DNA of 9,620 nt from Bacillota bacterium (GTDB taxonomy: Bacteria > Bacillota > Clostridia > Lachnospirales > Lachnospiraceae), in NCBI GenBank assembly GCA_023428655.1, contig JAEYXC010000428.1, positions 1-9,620 on the forward strand. Reading direction: 5' to 3'. Positions within the stretch are counted from its first letter, which is position 1. The number at the start of each line of letters is the position of its first letter. The notes under the pieces were generated by a model. That model ran no database searches, was not told where the DNA came from, and saw only the letters and a list, made by a program, of their open reading frames with translations. Positions 1-6,150 of this stretch are shown here, one piece after another. A program made the position numbers and the translations under genes.

Positions 1-2
1 GA

Positions 3-596
3 CTTTCTTCAGACCGGATTGTTGCAGGAACATATATGGCTGCGGTTGCCGCTACCGGTGGGGATGTAGTATTTACCGGTACACCGATCAGTCATCTGGA
101 ATCGACCCTTAGGGTATTAAAGCGAGTTGGCTGCAAAATCGACAGTGAGGAAGATAGAGTAACCATTCGCCAAACAGGAAGAATTCTTCCCATTGAAGTA
201 CTGAAGACACAGCCTTATCCGGGCTTCCCTACCGATATGCAGTCTCAGCTACTGACAGTACTGAGCTTGGCTGACGGGAGAAGTACCATTGTAGAAGGGA
301 TATTCGAGTCACGTTTTCAGAATATCACCGAACTTCTGAAAATGGGTGCACAAATCACCTTGGATACGAAAGAAAATAAGGCAATCATCACAGGAGTAAA
401 GCAATTAAAGGGTGCAGTAGTAGAGGCTCATGACCTACGCGGTGGAGCAGCGCTGGTGATCGCAGGAATGGCAGCCAGTGGAGTAACGATTGTTCGTGAT
501 GCTACCAGCATTGAACGAGGATATGAGGATATCTGCAGAGATTTAGCGTCCATCGGTGCGCAGATACGATATTGTAGTGAAAACGCAGCAGGATGA
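3..596 (+). CDS. murA: UDP-N-acetylglucosamine 1-carboxyvinyltransferase, 3' part (5' end outside window)
   Basis: MurA catalyses the first committed step of peptidoglycan synthesis in the cytoplasm, transferring enolpyruvate from phosphoenolpyruvate to UDP-GlcNAc. The reading frame is open from base 3, upstream of the ATG at 36. The residues before that ATG (DRIVAGTY) match the conserved MurA stretch leading into MAAVAATGGDV, so the ATG is internal and the gene is truncated by the window edge. About 198 C-terminal residues of a family usually near 420 are present. Visible landmarks are PGFPTDMQ (the Asp codon at 234-236 corresponds to the catalytic Asp of the family), the EGIFESRF motif, and DLRGGAALVIAGMAA with the conserved Arg, followed by ERGYEDI near the end. 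The phosphoenolpyruvate-binding Cys loop lies in the missing half. Clostridia often carry two MurA paralogues; which one this is cannot be decided here. ftsQ follows after 23 bases, suggesting co-transcription. Confidence 0.95.
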   Translation, partial: LSSDRIVAGTYMAAVAATGGDVVFTGTPISHLESTLRVLKRVGCKIDSEEDRVTIRQTGRILPIEVLKTQPYPGFPTDMQSQLLTVLSLADGRSTIVEGIFESRFQNITELLKMGAQITLDTKENKAIITGVKQLKGAVVEAHDLRGGAALVIAGMAASGVTIVRDATSIERGYEDICRDLASIGAQIRYCSENAAG

Positions 597-619
597 GAAC
601 AGGATATAGGAGTTAAAGA

Positions 620-1375
620 ATGAACCGAATGAAATCCAGGAATTCGAATAATGTACTGATTAGGATAACGAAGAGATTGCTTCTTATTCTTCTTATCCTA
701 GGTATTCCGAGTATCCTGTTCATTAGTACCTTCTATATTAAGAAGATTGAGGTTGTTGGTACCAGAAGATATACATCGGAGCAGATTACCGATGTACTAC
801 TTCAGACAAAACTGGATTCTAATTCGCTTTATCTATTCTTAAAGCATCAATATTTCGTGGATATAAGACTTCCCTTCGTAGAGAAAATTGATGTTAAAAT
901 GACGGATACCCACACCATAACAGCATATGTATATGAGAAAATGGTTGCTGGATGTGTTGAGTTTATGGGAGAGTACATGTATTTTGATAAGGATGGCATC
1001 ATGGTGGAAAGCTCCTCGAAGCGATTGGAGGATATACCGGTGATTAAAGGCTTGAAGTTTAACAAGATTATGCTTGGTGAAAAGCTGGAGGTACAAAAGG
1101 ATGAACTCTTCGATGTCATAATAAACCTGACTCAATTAATTCAGAAGTATGAAATTGATGTGGATCGGATCACCTTTAGCAGCAATTATGAGGTGACTAT
1201 GGACTGTGATGATATCCGAGTATTGCTTGGGAAAAAAAGTACATATGATGAAGCTCTTTCTGAGCTGAAAAACATCTTAAAAGAAGCCAAAGGCATGGAT
1301 ATTACACTGGATATGAGAAATTATGTAAAAGGAACACAAACCATTATTGGAAAACAAAAAAATCCGACAGAATAG
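620..1375 (+). CDS. ftsQ: Cell-division protein FtsQ/DivIB
   Basis: This 251-residue bitopic membrane protein is a divisome component, thought to hold FtsL and FtsB/DivIC at the septum. A short basic cytoplasmic tail (residues 1-17) is followed by one hydrophobic segment at about 18-39. An extracytoplasmic POTRA domain begins at FYIKKIEVVGTRRYTSEQI (about 38-56), a typical FtsQ-type POTRA start. The rest is the beta domain, with the family-like pattern AYVYEKMVAGCVEF...YFDKDGIM (about 102-127). The ATG at 620 has an AGGAG ribosome-binding site at 608-612. It sits 23 bases behind murA and ahead of ftsZ, the expected order for a Firmicute division cluster. FtsQ is poorly conserved in sequence, so the call rests on domain layout plus context. 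Confidence 0.9.
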   Translation: MNRMKSRNSNNVLIRITKRLLLILLILGIPSILFISTFYIKKIEVVGTRRYTSEQITDVLLQTKLDSNSLYLFLKHQYFVDIRLPFVEKIDVKMTDTHTITAYVYEKMVAGCVEFMGEYMYFDKDGIMVESSSKRLEDIPVIKGLKFNKIMLGEKLEVQKDELFDVIINLTQLIQKYEIDVDRITFSSNYEVTMDCDDIRVLLGKKSTYDEALSELKNILKEAKGMDITLDMRNYVKGTQTIIGKQKNPTE

Positions 1376-1417
1376 ATAAAAAAGACTTAAATAAATTATA
1401 ATTTTTAAAAATTATGC

Positions 1418-1446
1418 TTGATTATTTGGGAATTTAAAGATAATAT
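1418..1446 (+). promoter_or_regulatory. Candidate sigma-A promoter of ftsZ
   Basis: TTGATT (1418-1423) and TAATAT (1441-1446) are separated by exactly 17 bases in the AT-rich 218-base gap between ftsQ and ftsZ. The -35 matches the consensus in four of six positions and so does the -10. A GATAAT at 1439-1444 is an alternative -10 with a shorter spacer. Placement is plausible, about 150 bases before the start codon, but such matches are common in AT-rich DNA. Confidence 0.4.
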
Positions 1447-1578
1447 ATAAAGTAGGATTATGGGACACCATAGTTAGTATGTGAGTGAGATTTTATCCCA
1501 TTATCATGTGGTTTTGGAAGAAAATTGGAATGATATTATGAGGGATTGATTAGTCAAATCGATAGAAAGAATACGATG

Positions 1579-1585
1579 AAGGAGG
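1579..1585 (+). promoter_or_regulatory. Ribosome-binding site that fixes the ftsZ start
   Basis: AAGGAGG is a near-perfect Shine-Dalgarno sequence. Eight bases after it is TTG at 1594, giving MLEIRTNEAD, the usual length and style of a clostridial FtsZ N-terminus. The earlier in-frame TTG (1546) and ATG (1576) have no comparable site, and the ATG would place this ribosome-binding site inside the coding region. Confidence 0.8.
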
Positions 1586-1593
1586 AATTGACC

Positions 1594-2829
1594 TTGCTTG
1601 AGATAAGAACAAATGAGGCGGATACCACTGCAAAAATACTTGTAATCGGAGTAGGAGGTGCGGGTAATAACGCCGTTAATCGAATGATAGAAGAAAATAT
1701 TCTGGGTGTTGAATTTGTTTGTGTAAACACGGACAAGCAGCATCTAAAAAATTGCAAGGCTCCATTATGCATTCAAATTGGCGAAAAATTGACAAAGGGA
1801 TTGGGCGCTGGAGCACAGCCGGAGATTGGTCAGAAGGCTGCTGAAGAGAGCAAGGAACAATTAATGGAGATTATAAAAGGCTCTGATATGGTATTTGTAA
1901 CCTGTGGAATGGGTGGTGGTACCGGTACCGGTGCAGCTCCTGTGGTTGCTCAGATAGCAAAGGATTTGGGGATTTTAACGGTTGGTATTGTCACAAAGCC
2001 CTTTCGGTTTGAGGCAAAGACCCGTATGACCAATGCTATTTCCGGTATTGACCGATTAAAAGAGCATGTTGACACCTTGATCGTAATTCCGAATGATAAA
2101 TTGTTGGAGATTGTTGATCGTAGAACTACGATGCCGGACGCTTTACGCAAGGCAGATGAAGTATTGCAGCAGGGTGTTCAGGGAATCACGGATCTAATTA
2201 ATGTTCCGGGATTGATTAACCTTGACTTTGCCGATGTTCAGACTGTTATGAAGGATAAAGGGGTAGCACATATCGGTATCGGTATGGGCGTTGGTGATGA
2301 TAAATGTATTGATGCTGTTAAACAGGCGATTACCAGTCCTCTTCTTGAGACAACAATACAGGGGGCATCCCATGTGATTATTAATATTTCCGGTGATATC
2401 AGCTTGATTGAAGCTAATGAAGCTGCAACCATGGTACAGGAATTAGCAGGTGATTCCGCCAATATCATCTTTGGTGCTATGTTTGATGATGTGAATCCGG
2501 ATACAGCAACGATTACGGTAATCGCTACTGGTTTGGATGGAAGAAATAAGGAGATGGTAAAGACTCCGGACTTTCTTAGACATCACACCTCGAATGTGGG
2601 TGGTATGAAAACTACCTCATCAAAGCCGGAGTTTAGCTTAAACCGCTCTTTTAGCGCAAGTTCAAACTATAGCGGTTCAAGCCAGAGTTATTCTGCGCAG
2701 ACAAGCTATCAGACAGATCCGAACAGACGTCCGGTGAGTCAGCCGGCTAAAGCGCCTACCAATATGAACACGGATCCGAGTGGTATCAAGATACCGGAGT
2801 TCCTACAGAAGAACCGCCATAACAAATAA
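1594..2829 (+). CDS. ftsZ: Cell-division GTPase FtsZ
   Basis: FtsZ is the tubulin-like GTPase that polymerises into the cytokinetic Z-ring at mid-cell. With the TTG start at 1594 it has 411 residues, normal for the family. The GTPase domain opens with ILVIGVGGAGNNAVNRM. The tubulin signature GGGTGTG is at about 107-113 and the T7 synergy loop NLDFADV at about 209-215, with the two acidic residues that complete the active site of the adjacent subunit. A Ser/Gln/Thr-rich linker covers roughly 335-395, and the protein ends in the conserved C-terminal peptide IKIPEFLQKNR, the docking site for FtsZ partners. All key residues look intact. ftsQ lies upstream with no ftsA between, so another membrane tether such as SepF is likely encoded elsewhere (inference). 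A strong terminator lies about 160 bases downstream. Confidence 0.97.
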   Translation: MLEIRTNEADTTAKILVIGVGGAGNNAVNRMIEENILGVEFVCVNTDKQHLKNCKAPLCIQIGEKLTKGLGAGAQPEIGQKAAEESKEQLMEIIKGSDMVFVTCGMGGGTGTGAAPVVAQIAKDLGILTVGIVTKPFRFEAKTRMTNAISGIDRLKEHVDTLIVIPNDKLLEIVDRRTTMPDALRKADEVLQQGVQGITDLINVPGLINLDFADVQTVMKDKGVAHIGIGMGVGDDKCIDAVKQAITSPLLETTIQGASHVIINISGDISLIEANEAATMVQELAGDSANIIFGAMFDDVNPDTATITVIATGLDGRNKEMVKTPDFLRHHTSNVGGMKTTSSKPEFSLNRSFSASSNYSGSSQSYSAQTSYQTDPNRRPVSQPAKAPTNMNTDPSGIKIPEFLQKNRHNK

Positions 2830-2989
2830 CTAGAAAAAGATCCATACACTGGCTTCACTGTGTTATAGTTATAATGGTTGATTTGCGAAGTATCGTTAAC
2901 TGCTTATAAGGACAAGCCAAAATTTAAGTCGAATTTCTTGCAGCTTGGCCAAGGGAATACTAGAATTATCTTTATACATAAGAGATTTA

Positions 2990-3033
2990 GGCTGTCAGAT
3001 TATTTTATAATAAATAATCTGACAGCCTTTTTT
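2990..3033 (+). terminator. Rho-independent terminator after ftsZ
   Basis: A perfect 16-bp inverted repeat (arms 2990-3005 and 3012-3027, starting GGCTGTCAG and ending CTGACAGCC) encloses a 6-base loop and is followed directly by six T residues (3028-3033). It separates the division genes from the sporulation sigma cluster. Confidence 0.93.
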
Positions 3034-3105
3034 GCGTTTATATTGCTGATCCCTTCTAAAAATGTAAAAATAAGTAAATGAAAACTGCTAATTTTAAACC
3101 AAGAA

Positions 3106-3138
3106 CTGACAAAAAATGGAAAGCAAACAAGTTATAAT
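3106..3138 (+). promoter_or_regulatory. Candidate spoIIGA promoter with long spacer
   Basis: CTGACA (3106-3111, five of six to the sigma-A -35) and a perfect TATAAT (3133-3138) are 21 bases apart. In B. subtilis the spoIIG promoter likewise has sigma-A-type elements with an abnormally long spacer and needs phosphorylated Spo0A. No good Spo0A box (TGTCGAA or its complement) was found beside it; only a degenerate GACAAAA overlaps the -35. The match in position and architecture is suggestive but not proof. Confidence 0.45.
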
Positions 3139-3179
3139 CGGTTATGTACATTAAGGCACAGTATCATACCCATGGATCT

Positions 3180-3222
3180 CATTCAGAACAGGTTCTATGA
3201 CCGGTTAAGCTTATTCTGAATG
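3180..3222 (+). repeat. Inverted repeat (stem-loop) in the spoIIGA leader
   Basis: CATTCAGAA (3180-3188) and TTCTGAATG (3214-3222) are perfect 9-base complements around a 25-base loop. No T-run follows, so it is not a terminator. If the promoter at 3106-3138 is real, the stem forms in the 5' leader of the transcript about 40 bases before the spoIIGA start. Confidence 0.55.
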
Positions 3223-3264
3223 GACATATTACTAGGATGCTGAGCGAATTTTTGGAGGTGAATT

Positions 3265-4239
3265 TTGTATCTTGAGATTTATCCGGACATCGTATTTATC
3301 CTTAATTTCGGTATCGATATTATTTTGCTCCTCCTTGTCAAGCTAGTCAATCGCAAAAAAAGCAGTTTGCTTCGGATGTGCTTAGCTGCAACCATAGGAG
3401 GATGCTCCGCCGTTTTGATCAGCCTGATACCCTGGGTGAATTCCATGACTCACCTTCTGCCGTCCCTATCCTTAATTAAGGCTCTTGGGATCCTGCTTAA
3501 GCTGATCGCAATACCTCTGATGCTACTGGTCGCCTTTGGCAAAATGAAATGGACTGATTTGCTAAAGCAAGGAATATGCTTTTGCTTCATTACCTATTTT
3601 GTGGGTGGATTCATGAATTCGATTTATTATAACACTGAGCTAAGGTTAAAATTGTTGGTATTGGGAGATGGAATTATGTTAAGTAATATAACTGCAGGTT
3701 TTGTTGCACTTGCTATGATGGTGGCCGTCCTGTTGGCAATTGGACTGTTGTTTGTTTGGCGACTGTATCGACAAAAGGCGAAGGATATATATGATATTGA
3801 ATTGACTCTGGAGGGGCGGAGTATTCAATCAAAAGGATTGTTTGATACAGGGAATTGTCTATATGATCCGCTGTATCATAAGCCGGTTATTGTATTAGAG
3901 CGTTCCGTCATGGAGAAACTTTTATCGAAGGATTTTCTTGATGAGTTTGAGAAAACGAAGAATTATCTTTCGGGAGTTGGGCAGGAGGAACAGATGGCTG
4001 CATCCATGGAGCAATCGGAGACAGCGAATAAAATATTACGACGGCTTCGGATTATTCCATATTCGTCCATTGGTAAAGAACAGGGTATGATGTTTGGATT
4101 GATGCTGGATCAATTAGTTATACATACGGGGAAGGAGACTGTCTATTGTAATAAGATAACGGCAGCTATTTCAGAGAATCACCTGTCCCCAAGCGAGGAG
4201 TATCATGTGATTTTACATAAAGAGCTTTTGTACACTTAG
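3265..4239 (+). CDS. spoIIGA: Sporulation sigma-E factor-processing peptidase SpoIIGA
   Basis: SpoIIGA is the membrane-embedded aspartic protease that removes the pro-sequence of sigma-E in the mother cell after a signal from the forespore. The product has 324 residues. The N-terminal half is hydrophobic with about five membrane segments (roughly 8-27, 38-57, 70-92, 102-120 and 140-166); the C-terminal half is a soluble protease domain. The catalytic motif is GLFDTGNCLYDP, with Asp at about residue 194. The RIIPYSSIGKEQGMMFGLMLD stretch (about 262-282) matches the second conserved block of the family. The start is a TTG at 3265 with GGAGG at 3254-3258, six bases away; MYLEIYPDIVFILNFGID matches the usual SpoIIGA N-terminus. 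Its substrate gene sigE follows after 35 bases, the classical spoIIG operon. Confidence 0.95.
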   Translation: MYLEIYPDIVFILNFGIDIILLLLVKLVNRKKSSLLRMCLAATIGGCSAVLISLIPWVNSMTHLLPSLSLIKALGILLKLIAIPLMLLVAFGKMKWTDLLKQGICFCFITYFVGGFMNSIYYNTELRLKLLVLGDGIMLSNITAGFVALAMMVAVLLAIGLLFVWRLYRQKAKDIYDIELTLEGRSIQSKGLFDTGNCLYDPLYHKPVIVLERSVMEKLLSKDFLDEFEKTKNYLSGVGQEEQMAASMEQSETANKILRRLRIIPYSSIGKEQGMMFGLMLDQLVIHTGKETVYCNKITAAISENHLSPSEEYHVILHKELLYT

Positions 4240-4274
4240 CACGTAATCATAAAGATAAATATGGGAGGTTTATT

Positions 4275-5015
4275 ATGCTTTTAAAGTTATCGATACAGAA
4301 CAAATTTCAATTTCGGATGATCCCGGACATACGAACAATATTATTTGGGCATAAAGGTGAAATCCATTACATTGGCGGTGCTGAGGTATTACCTCCGCCA
4401 TTGGATCCGGCCAGGGAAGCAGAAGTGATTAATGAGCTGGGAACGGAGCGTGACGGTGAGATGAAATCAATCCTTGTCGAGCATAATCTCCGGCTCGTAG
4501 TATACATAGCTAAAAAGTTTGATAATACCGGGGTTGGAGTTGAGGATTTGATCTCTATCGGTACCATAGGGCTGATTAAGGCAATTAATACCTTTAATCC
4601 CGATAAAAATATTAAGCTTGCCACTTATGCTTCACGGTGTATCGAGAATGAGATATTGATGTATCTGCGAAGAAATAATAAAACAAAGCTTGAGGTGTCC
4701 ATTGATGAGCCTTTGAATGTCGATTGGGATGGCAATGAGCTGCTCTTGTCGGATATCCTTGGAACCGAAGAGGATGTTATTTACCGAAATATTGAAGAAG
4801 AAGTGGATCGTAAGCTGTTACGAAGGGCCTTGTCAAAGCTATCGGATCGGGAACGAATCATTGTGGACCTCCGTTTTGGCTTAAATACGGATGACGGGAT
4901 AGAACGTACCCAAAAAGAGGTAGCAGATCTACTTGGAATCTCCCAATCCTATATATCAAGGTTAGAAAAGAAAATTATCAAGCGGCTCAAAAAGGAGATG
5001 GTTCGTTTCGAATAG
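4275..5015 (+). CDS. sigE: RNA polymerase sporulation sigma factor, pro-sigma-E
   Basis: This is the early mother-cell sigma factor, made as an inactive precursor tethered to membrane and activated by SpoIIGA. The product has 246 residues. About 30 N-terminal residues form the pro-sequence; by comparison with B. subtilis, cleavage should fall near Tyr32 in EIHYIGGAEVLPPPL. Region 2 is highly typical: NLRLVVYIAKKFDNTGVGVE, then DLISIGTIGLIKAINTFNP, then KLATYASRCIENEILMYLRR (about 71-133). Region 4 ends with TQKEVADLLGISQSYISRLE, the -35-binding helix-turn-helix (about 212-231). The pro-sequence itself differs clearly from that of Bacillus. The ATG at 4275 is preceded by GGGAGG at 4263-4268. 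No terminator separates it from sigG, so read-through into sigG is expected. Confidence 0.96.
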   Translation: MLLKLSIQNKFQFRMIPDIRTILFGHKGEIHYIGGAEVLPPPLDPAREAEVINELGTERDGEMKSILVEHNLRLVVYIAKKFDNTGVGVEDLISIGTIGLIKAINTFNPDKNIKLATYASRCIENEILMYLRRNNKTKLEVSIDEPLNVDWDGNELLLSDILGTEEDVIYRNIEEEVDRKLLRRALSKLSDRERIIVDLRFGLNTDDGIERTQKEVADLLGISQSYISRLEKKIIKRLKKEMVRFE

Positions 5016-5046
5016 AGAGTTGGTAATTATTTCTTTTCACTTATCC

Positions 5047-5076
5047 GTATAAACCAGAGCGAAAACGTGAATCATT
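5047..5076 (+). promoter_or_regulatory. Weak candidate sigma-F/sigma-G promoter for sigG
   Basis: GTATA at 5047-5051 fits the -35 of forespore sigma-F/sigma-G promoters. The expected -10 position, 15-16 bases further on (GTGAATCAT), fits the consensus only partly. It lies in the 95-base gap before sigG, where B. subtilis has a forespore-specific promoter. Treat as a suggestion only. Confidence 0.22.
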
Positions 5077-5098
5077 TTATAGAAAAAATGAATGATTC
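5069..5098 (+). promoter_or_regulatory. Stem-loop abutting the sigG ribosome-binding site
   Basis: GAATCATT (5069-5076) pairs perfectly with AATGATTC (5091-5098) around a 14-base loop. A further T-G wobble pair would draw in the first G of the GGAGG (5099-5103) that serves the sigG ATG at 5111. A stem in this position could limit translation of read-through transcripts coming from the spoIIGA-sigE operon. Confidence 0.5.
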
Positions 5099-5110
5099 GG
5101 AGGTTTCGAT

Positions 5111-5890
5111 ATGGCTCTTTATAAGGTTGAGATATGCGGTGTTAATACATCTAAATTGCCATTGCTAAAAAACAATGAAAAGGAAGAATTGTTTCAGAAA
5201 ATATTAAATGGCGATAAGGAGGCAAGAGAGCTCTATATTAAAGGCAATCTTCGATTAGTCCTTTCAATAATCCAGAGATTTTCAGGGAGCAATGAAAATG
5301 TTGATGATTTATTTCAAATAGGCTGTATCGGACTAATGAAGGCCATCGATAATTTTGATATAACACAGAATGTAAAATTCTCCACCTATGCTGTCCCGAT
5401 GATTATCGGAGAAATAAGAAGATATCTTAGGGACAATAATGCAATTCGGGTTAGCCGATCTCTTCGTGATACTGCATATAAGGCAATCTATGCGAAGGAG
5501 GCTTTAGTAAAGCGCAATGAAAAGGAGCCGACCATCAGTGAAATCGCTGCTGAAATAGGGATAAGCAAAGAAGATATTGTCTATGCACTGGATGCGATAC
5601 AGAGCCCTGTTTCACTGTATGATCCGGTCTATGTAGAAGGCGGTGATGCTTTGTATATCATGGATCAGGTCAGTGATAAGAAGAACAAGGAGGAGAATTG
5701 GATTGAAGAGATTTCTCTTAAGGAAGCCATGGATAAGCTTTCCGCAAGAGAGCACAATATCATTAAGCTCCGGTTCTTTGAAGGAAAGACACAGATGGAG
5801 GTAGCAAAGGAAATCAACATCTCTCAGGCTCAGGTAAGCAGATTAGAGAAGTCAGCTTTAAAAAACATGAGAAACTATCTAATATCATAG
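5111..5890 (+). CDS. sigG: RNA polymerase sporulation sigma factor sigma-G
   Basis: Sigma-G directs late gene expression in the engulfed forespore (spore-coat-independent protection, DNA-binding SASPs, germination genes). The product has 259 residues, like its B. subtilis counterpart. The hallmark N-terminus KVEICGVNTSKLPLLKN (about 5-21) is specific to the sigma-G group. Region 2 contains NLRLVLSIIQRF, DDLFQIGCIGLMKAIDNFD and VKFSTYAVPMIIGEIRRYLR (about 46-107). Region 3 includes RVSRSLRDTAYKA. Region 4 ends in GKTQMEVAKEINISQAQVSR, the helix-turn-helix (about 225-244). The ATG at 5111 has GGAGG at 5099-5103. It is 95 bases behind sigE, and a terminator follows at 5945. In Bacillus its activity is restrained by anti-sigma factors and a feeding-tube complex; nothing in this window encodes those. 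Confidence 0.96.
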   Translation: MALYKVEICGVNTSKLPLLKNNEKEELFQKILNGDKEARELYIKGNLRLVLSIIQRFSGSNENVDDLFQIGCIGLMKAIDNFDITQNVKFSTYAVPMIIGEIRRYLRDNNAIRVSRSLRDTAYKAIYAKEALVKRNEKEPTISEIAAEIGISKEDIVYALDAIQSPVSLYDPVYVEGGDALYIMDQVSDKKNKEENWIEEISLKEAMDKLSAREHNIIKLRFFEGKTQMEVAKEINISQAQVSRLEKSALKNMRNYLIS

Positions 5891-5896
5891 GAGGGT

Positions 5897-5924
5897 AATC
5901 ATTTCATCCTTGGATGAATTGATT
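5897..5924 (+). repeat. Imperfect 13-bp inverted repeat just after sigG
   Basis: AATCATTTCATCC (5897-5909) pairs with GGATGAATTGATT (5912-5924) with a single T-T mismatch and a tiny loop. It begins six bases after the sigG stop codon and is not followed by a T-run. It may protect the 3' end of the transcript or act with the terminator at 5945. Confidence 0.55.
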
Positions 5925-5944
5925 CATATAGAGTAAGGGTAGGG

Positions 5945-5972
5945 GCAGACGTCCGTTGGGAGGTCTGCTTTT
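5945..5972 (+). terminator. Rho-independent terminator after sigG
   Basis: GCAGAC (5945-5950) pairs with GTCTGC (5963-5968), and inner TCC/GGA pairs (5952-5954 with 5959-5961) extend the stem past one G-G mismatch. TTTT follows at 5969-5972. It isolates the sigma cluster from the quorum-sensing operon. Confidence 0.8.
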
Positions 5973-6150
5973 ATCTTGCGCTGGAGAAGAAATACATACC
6001 AAATTATCACAGTTTTATGATAAAAAGCCATGACGGGAAAGTGATATTTGTCAGATATGTGAATTGCTAAATTTGTCATAATATGATAGATTAATAGTAA
6101 GTATTTACTATTGATTAATAGTGATTACAAATATCGCAGGGGGATTACGA
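5973..6150 (+). promoter_or_regulatory. Regulatory region of the agr-like operon
   Basis: This gap between the sigG terminator and the kinase gene has no gene but is dense in repeats. ATTTGTCA occurs at 6046-6053 and 6071-6078, 25 bases apart. GATTAATAGT occurs at 6089-6098 and 6113-6122, 24 bases apart. An 8-bp perfect inverted repeat, AATAGTAA/TTACTATT (6093-6100 and 6105-6112), overlaps the second set. Paired direct repeats about two helical turns apart are the usual target layout for LytTR regulators such as AgrA. No convincing sigma-A promoter could be fixed. Confidence 0.5.
6089..6103 (+). repeat. 15-nt shared element, copy 1 (upstream of kinase gene)
   Basis: GATTAATAGTAAGTA is identical to bases 8874-8888, upstream of the peptide-precursor gene. 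A third, partial copy (GATTAATAGT, 6113-6122) follows 24 bases downstream. Possible binding site for the operon's own LytTR regulator (inference). Confidence 0.6.

Larger units (their letters stand above)
2830..3264. other. Gene-free stretch between ftsZ and spoIIGA
   Basis: No credible gene is present. The first 160 bases are probably the ftsZ 3' untranslated region up to the terminator at 2990-3033. They contain an isolated TATAAT at 2870-2875 without a matching -35. After the terminator come a candidate spoIIGA promoter (3106-3138) and a leader of about 120 bases holding a 9-bp inverted repeat (3180-3222). A TTG-started reading frame across 2878-3081 runs straight through the terminator and resembles nothing known. 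Confidence 0.6.

Noticed and set aside
2870..2875. TATAAT as a promoter for a small RNA ending at the ftsZ terminator
   Set aside because: No -35-like hexamer at a usable distance; the bases are more simply ftsZ 3' untranslated region.
2927..2933. AGTCGAA as a Spo0A box for spoIIGA
   Set aside because: One mismatch from the box, but about 200 bases upstream of the candidate promoter and on the far side of the ftsZ terminator.
2878..3081. 67-codon open frame starting with TTG after ftsZ
   Set aside because: It runs through the strong terminator at 2990-3033, lacks a ribosome-binding site and resembles no known protein.
5889..5895. AGGAGGG straight after the sigG stop as a ribosome-binding site for another gene
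   Set aside because: The only nearby start (TTG 5910) opens eight codons before a stop; no gene follows before the terminator.
6064..6092. TTGCTA and TAGATT, 17 bases apart, as promoter of the agr-like operon
   Set aside because: Both hexamers match only four of six positions in very AT-rich DNA, and the repeats overlap them; not strong enough to annotate.
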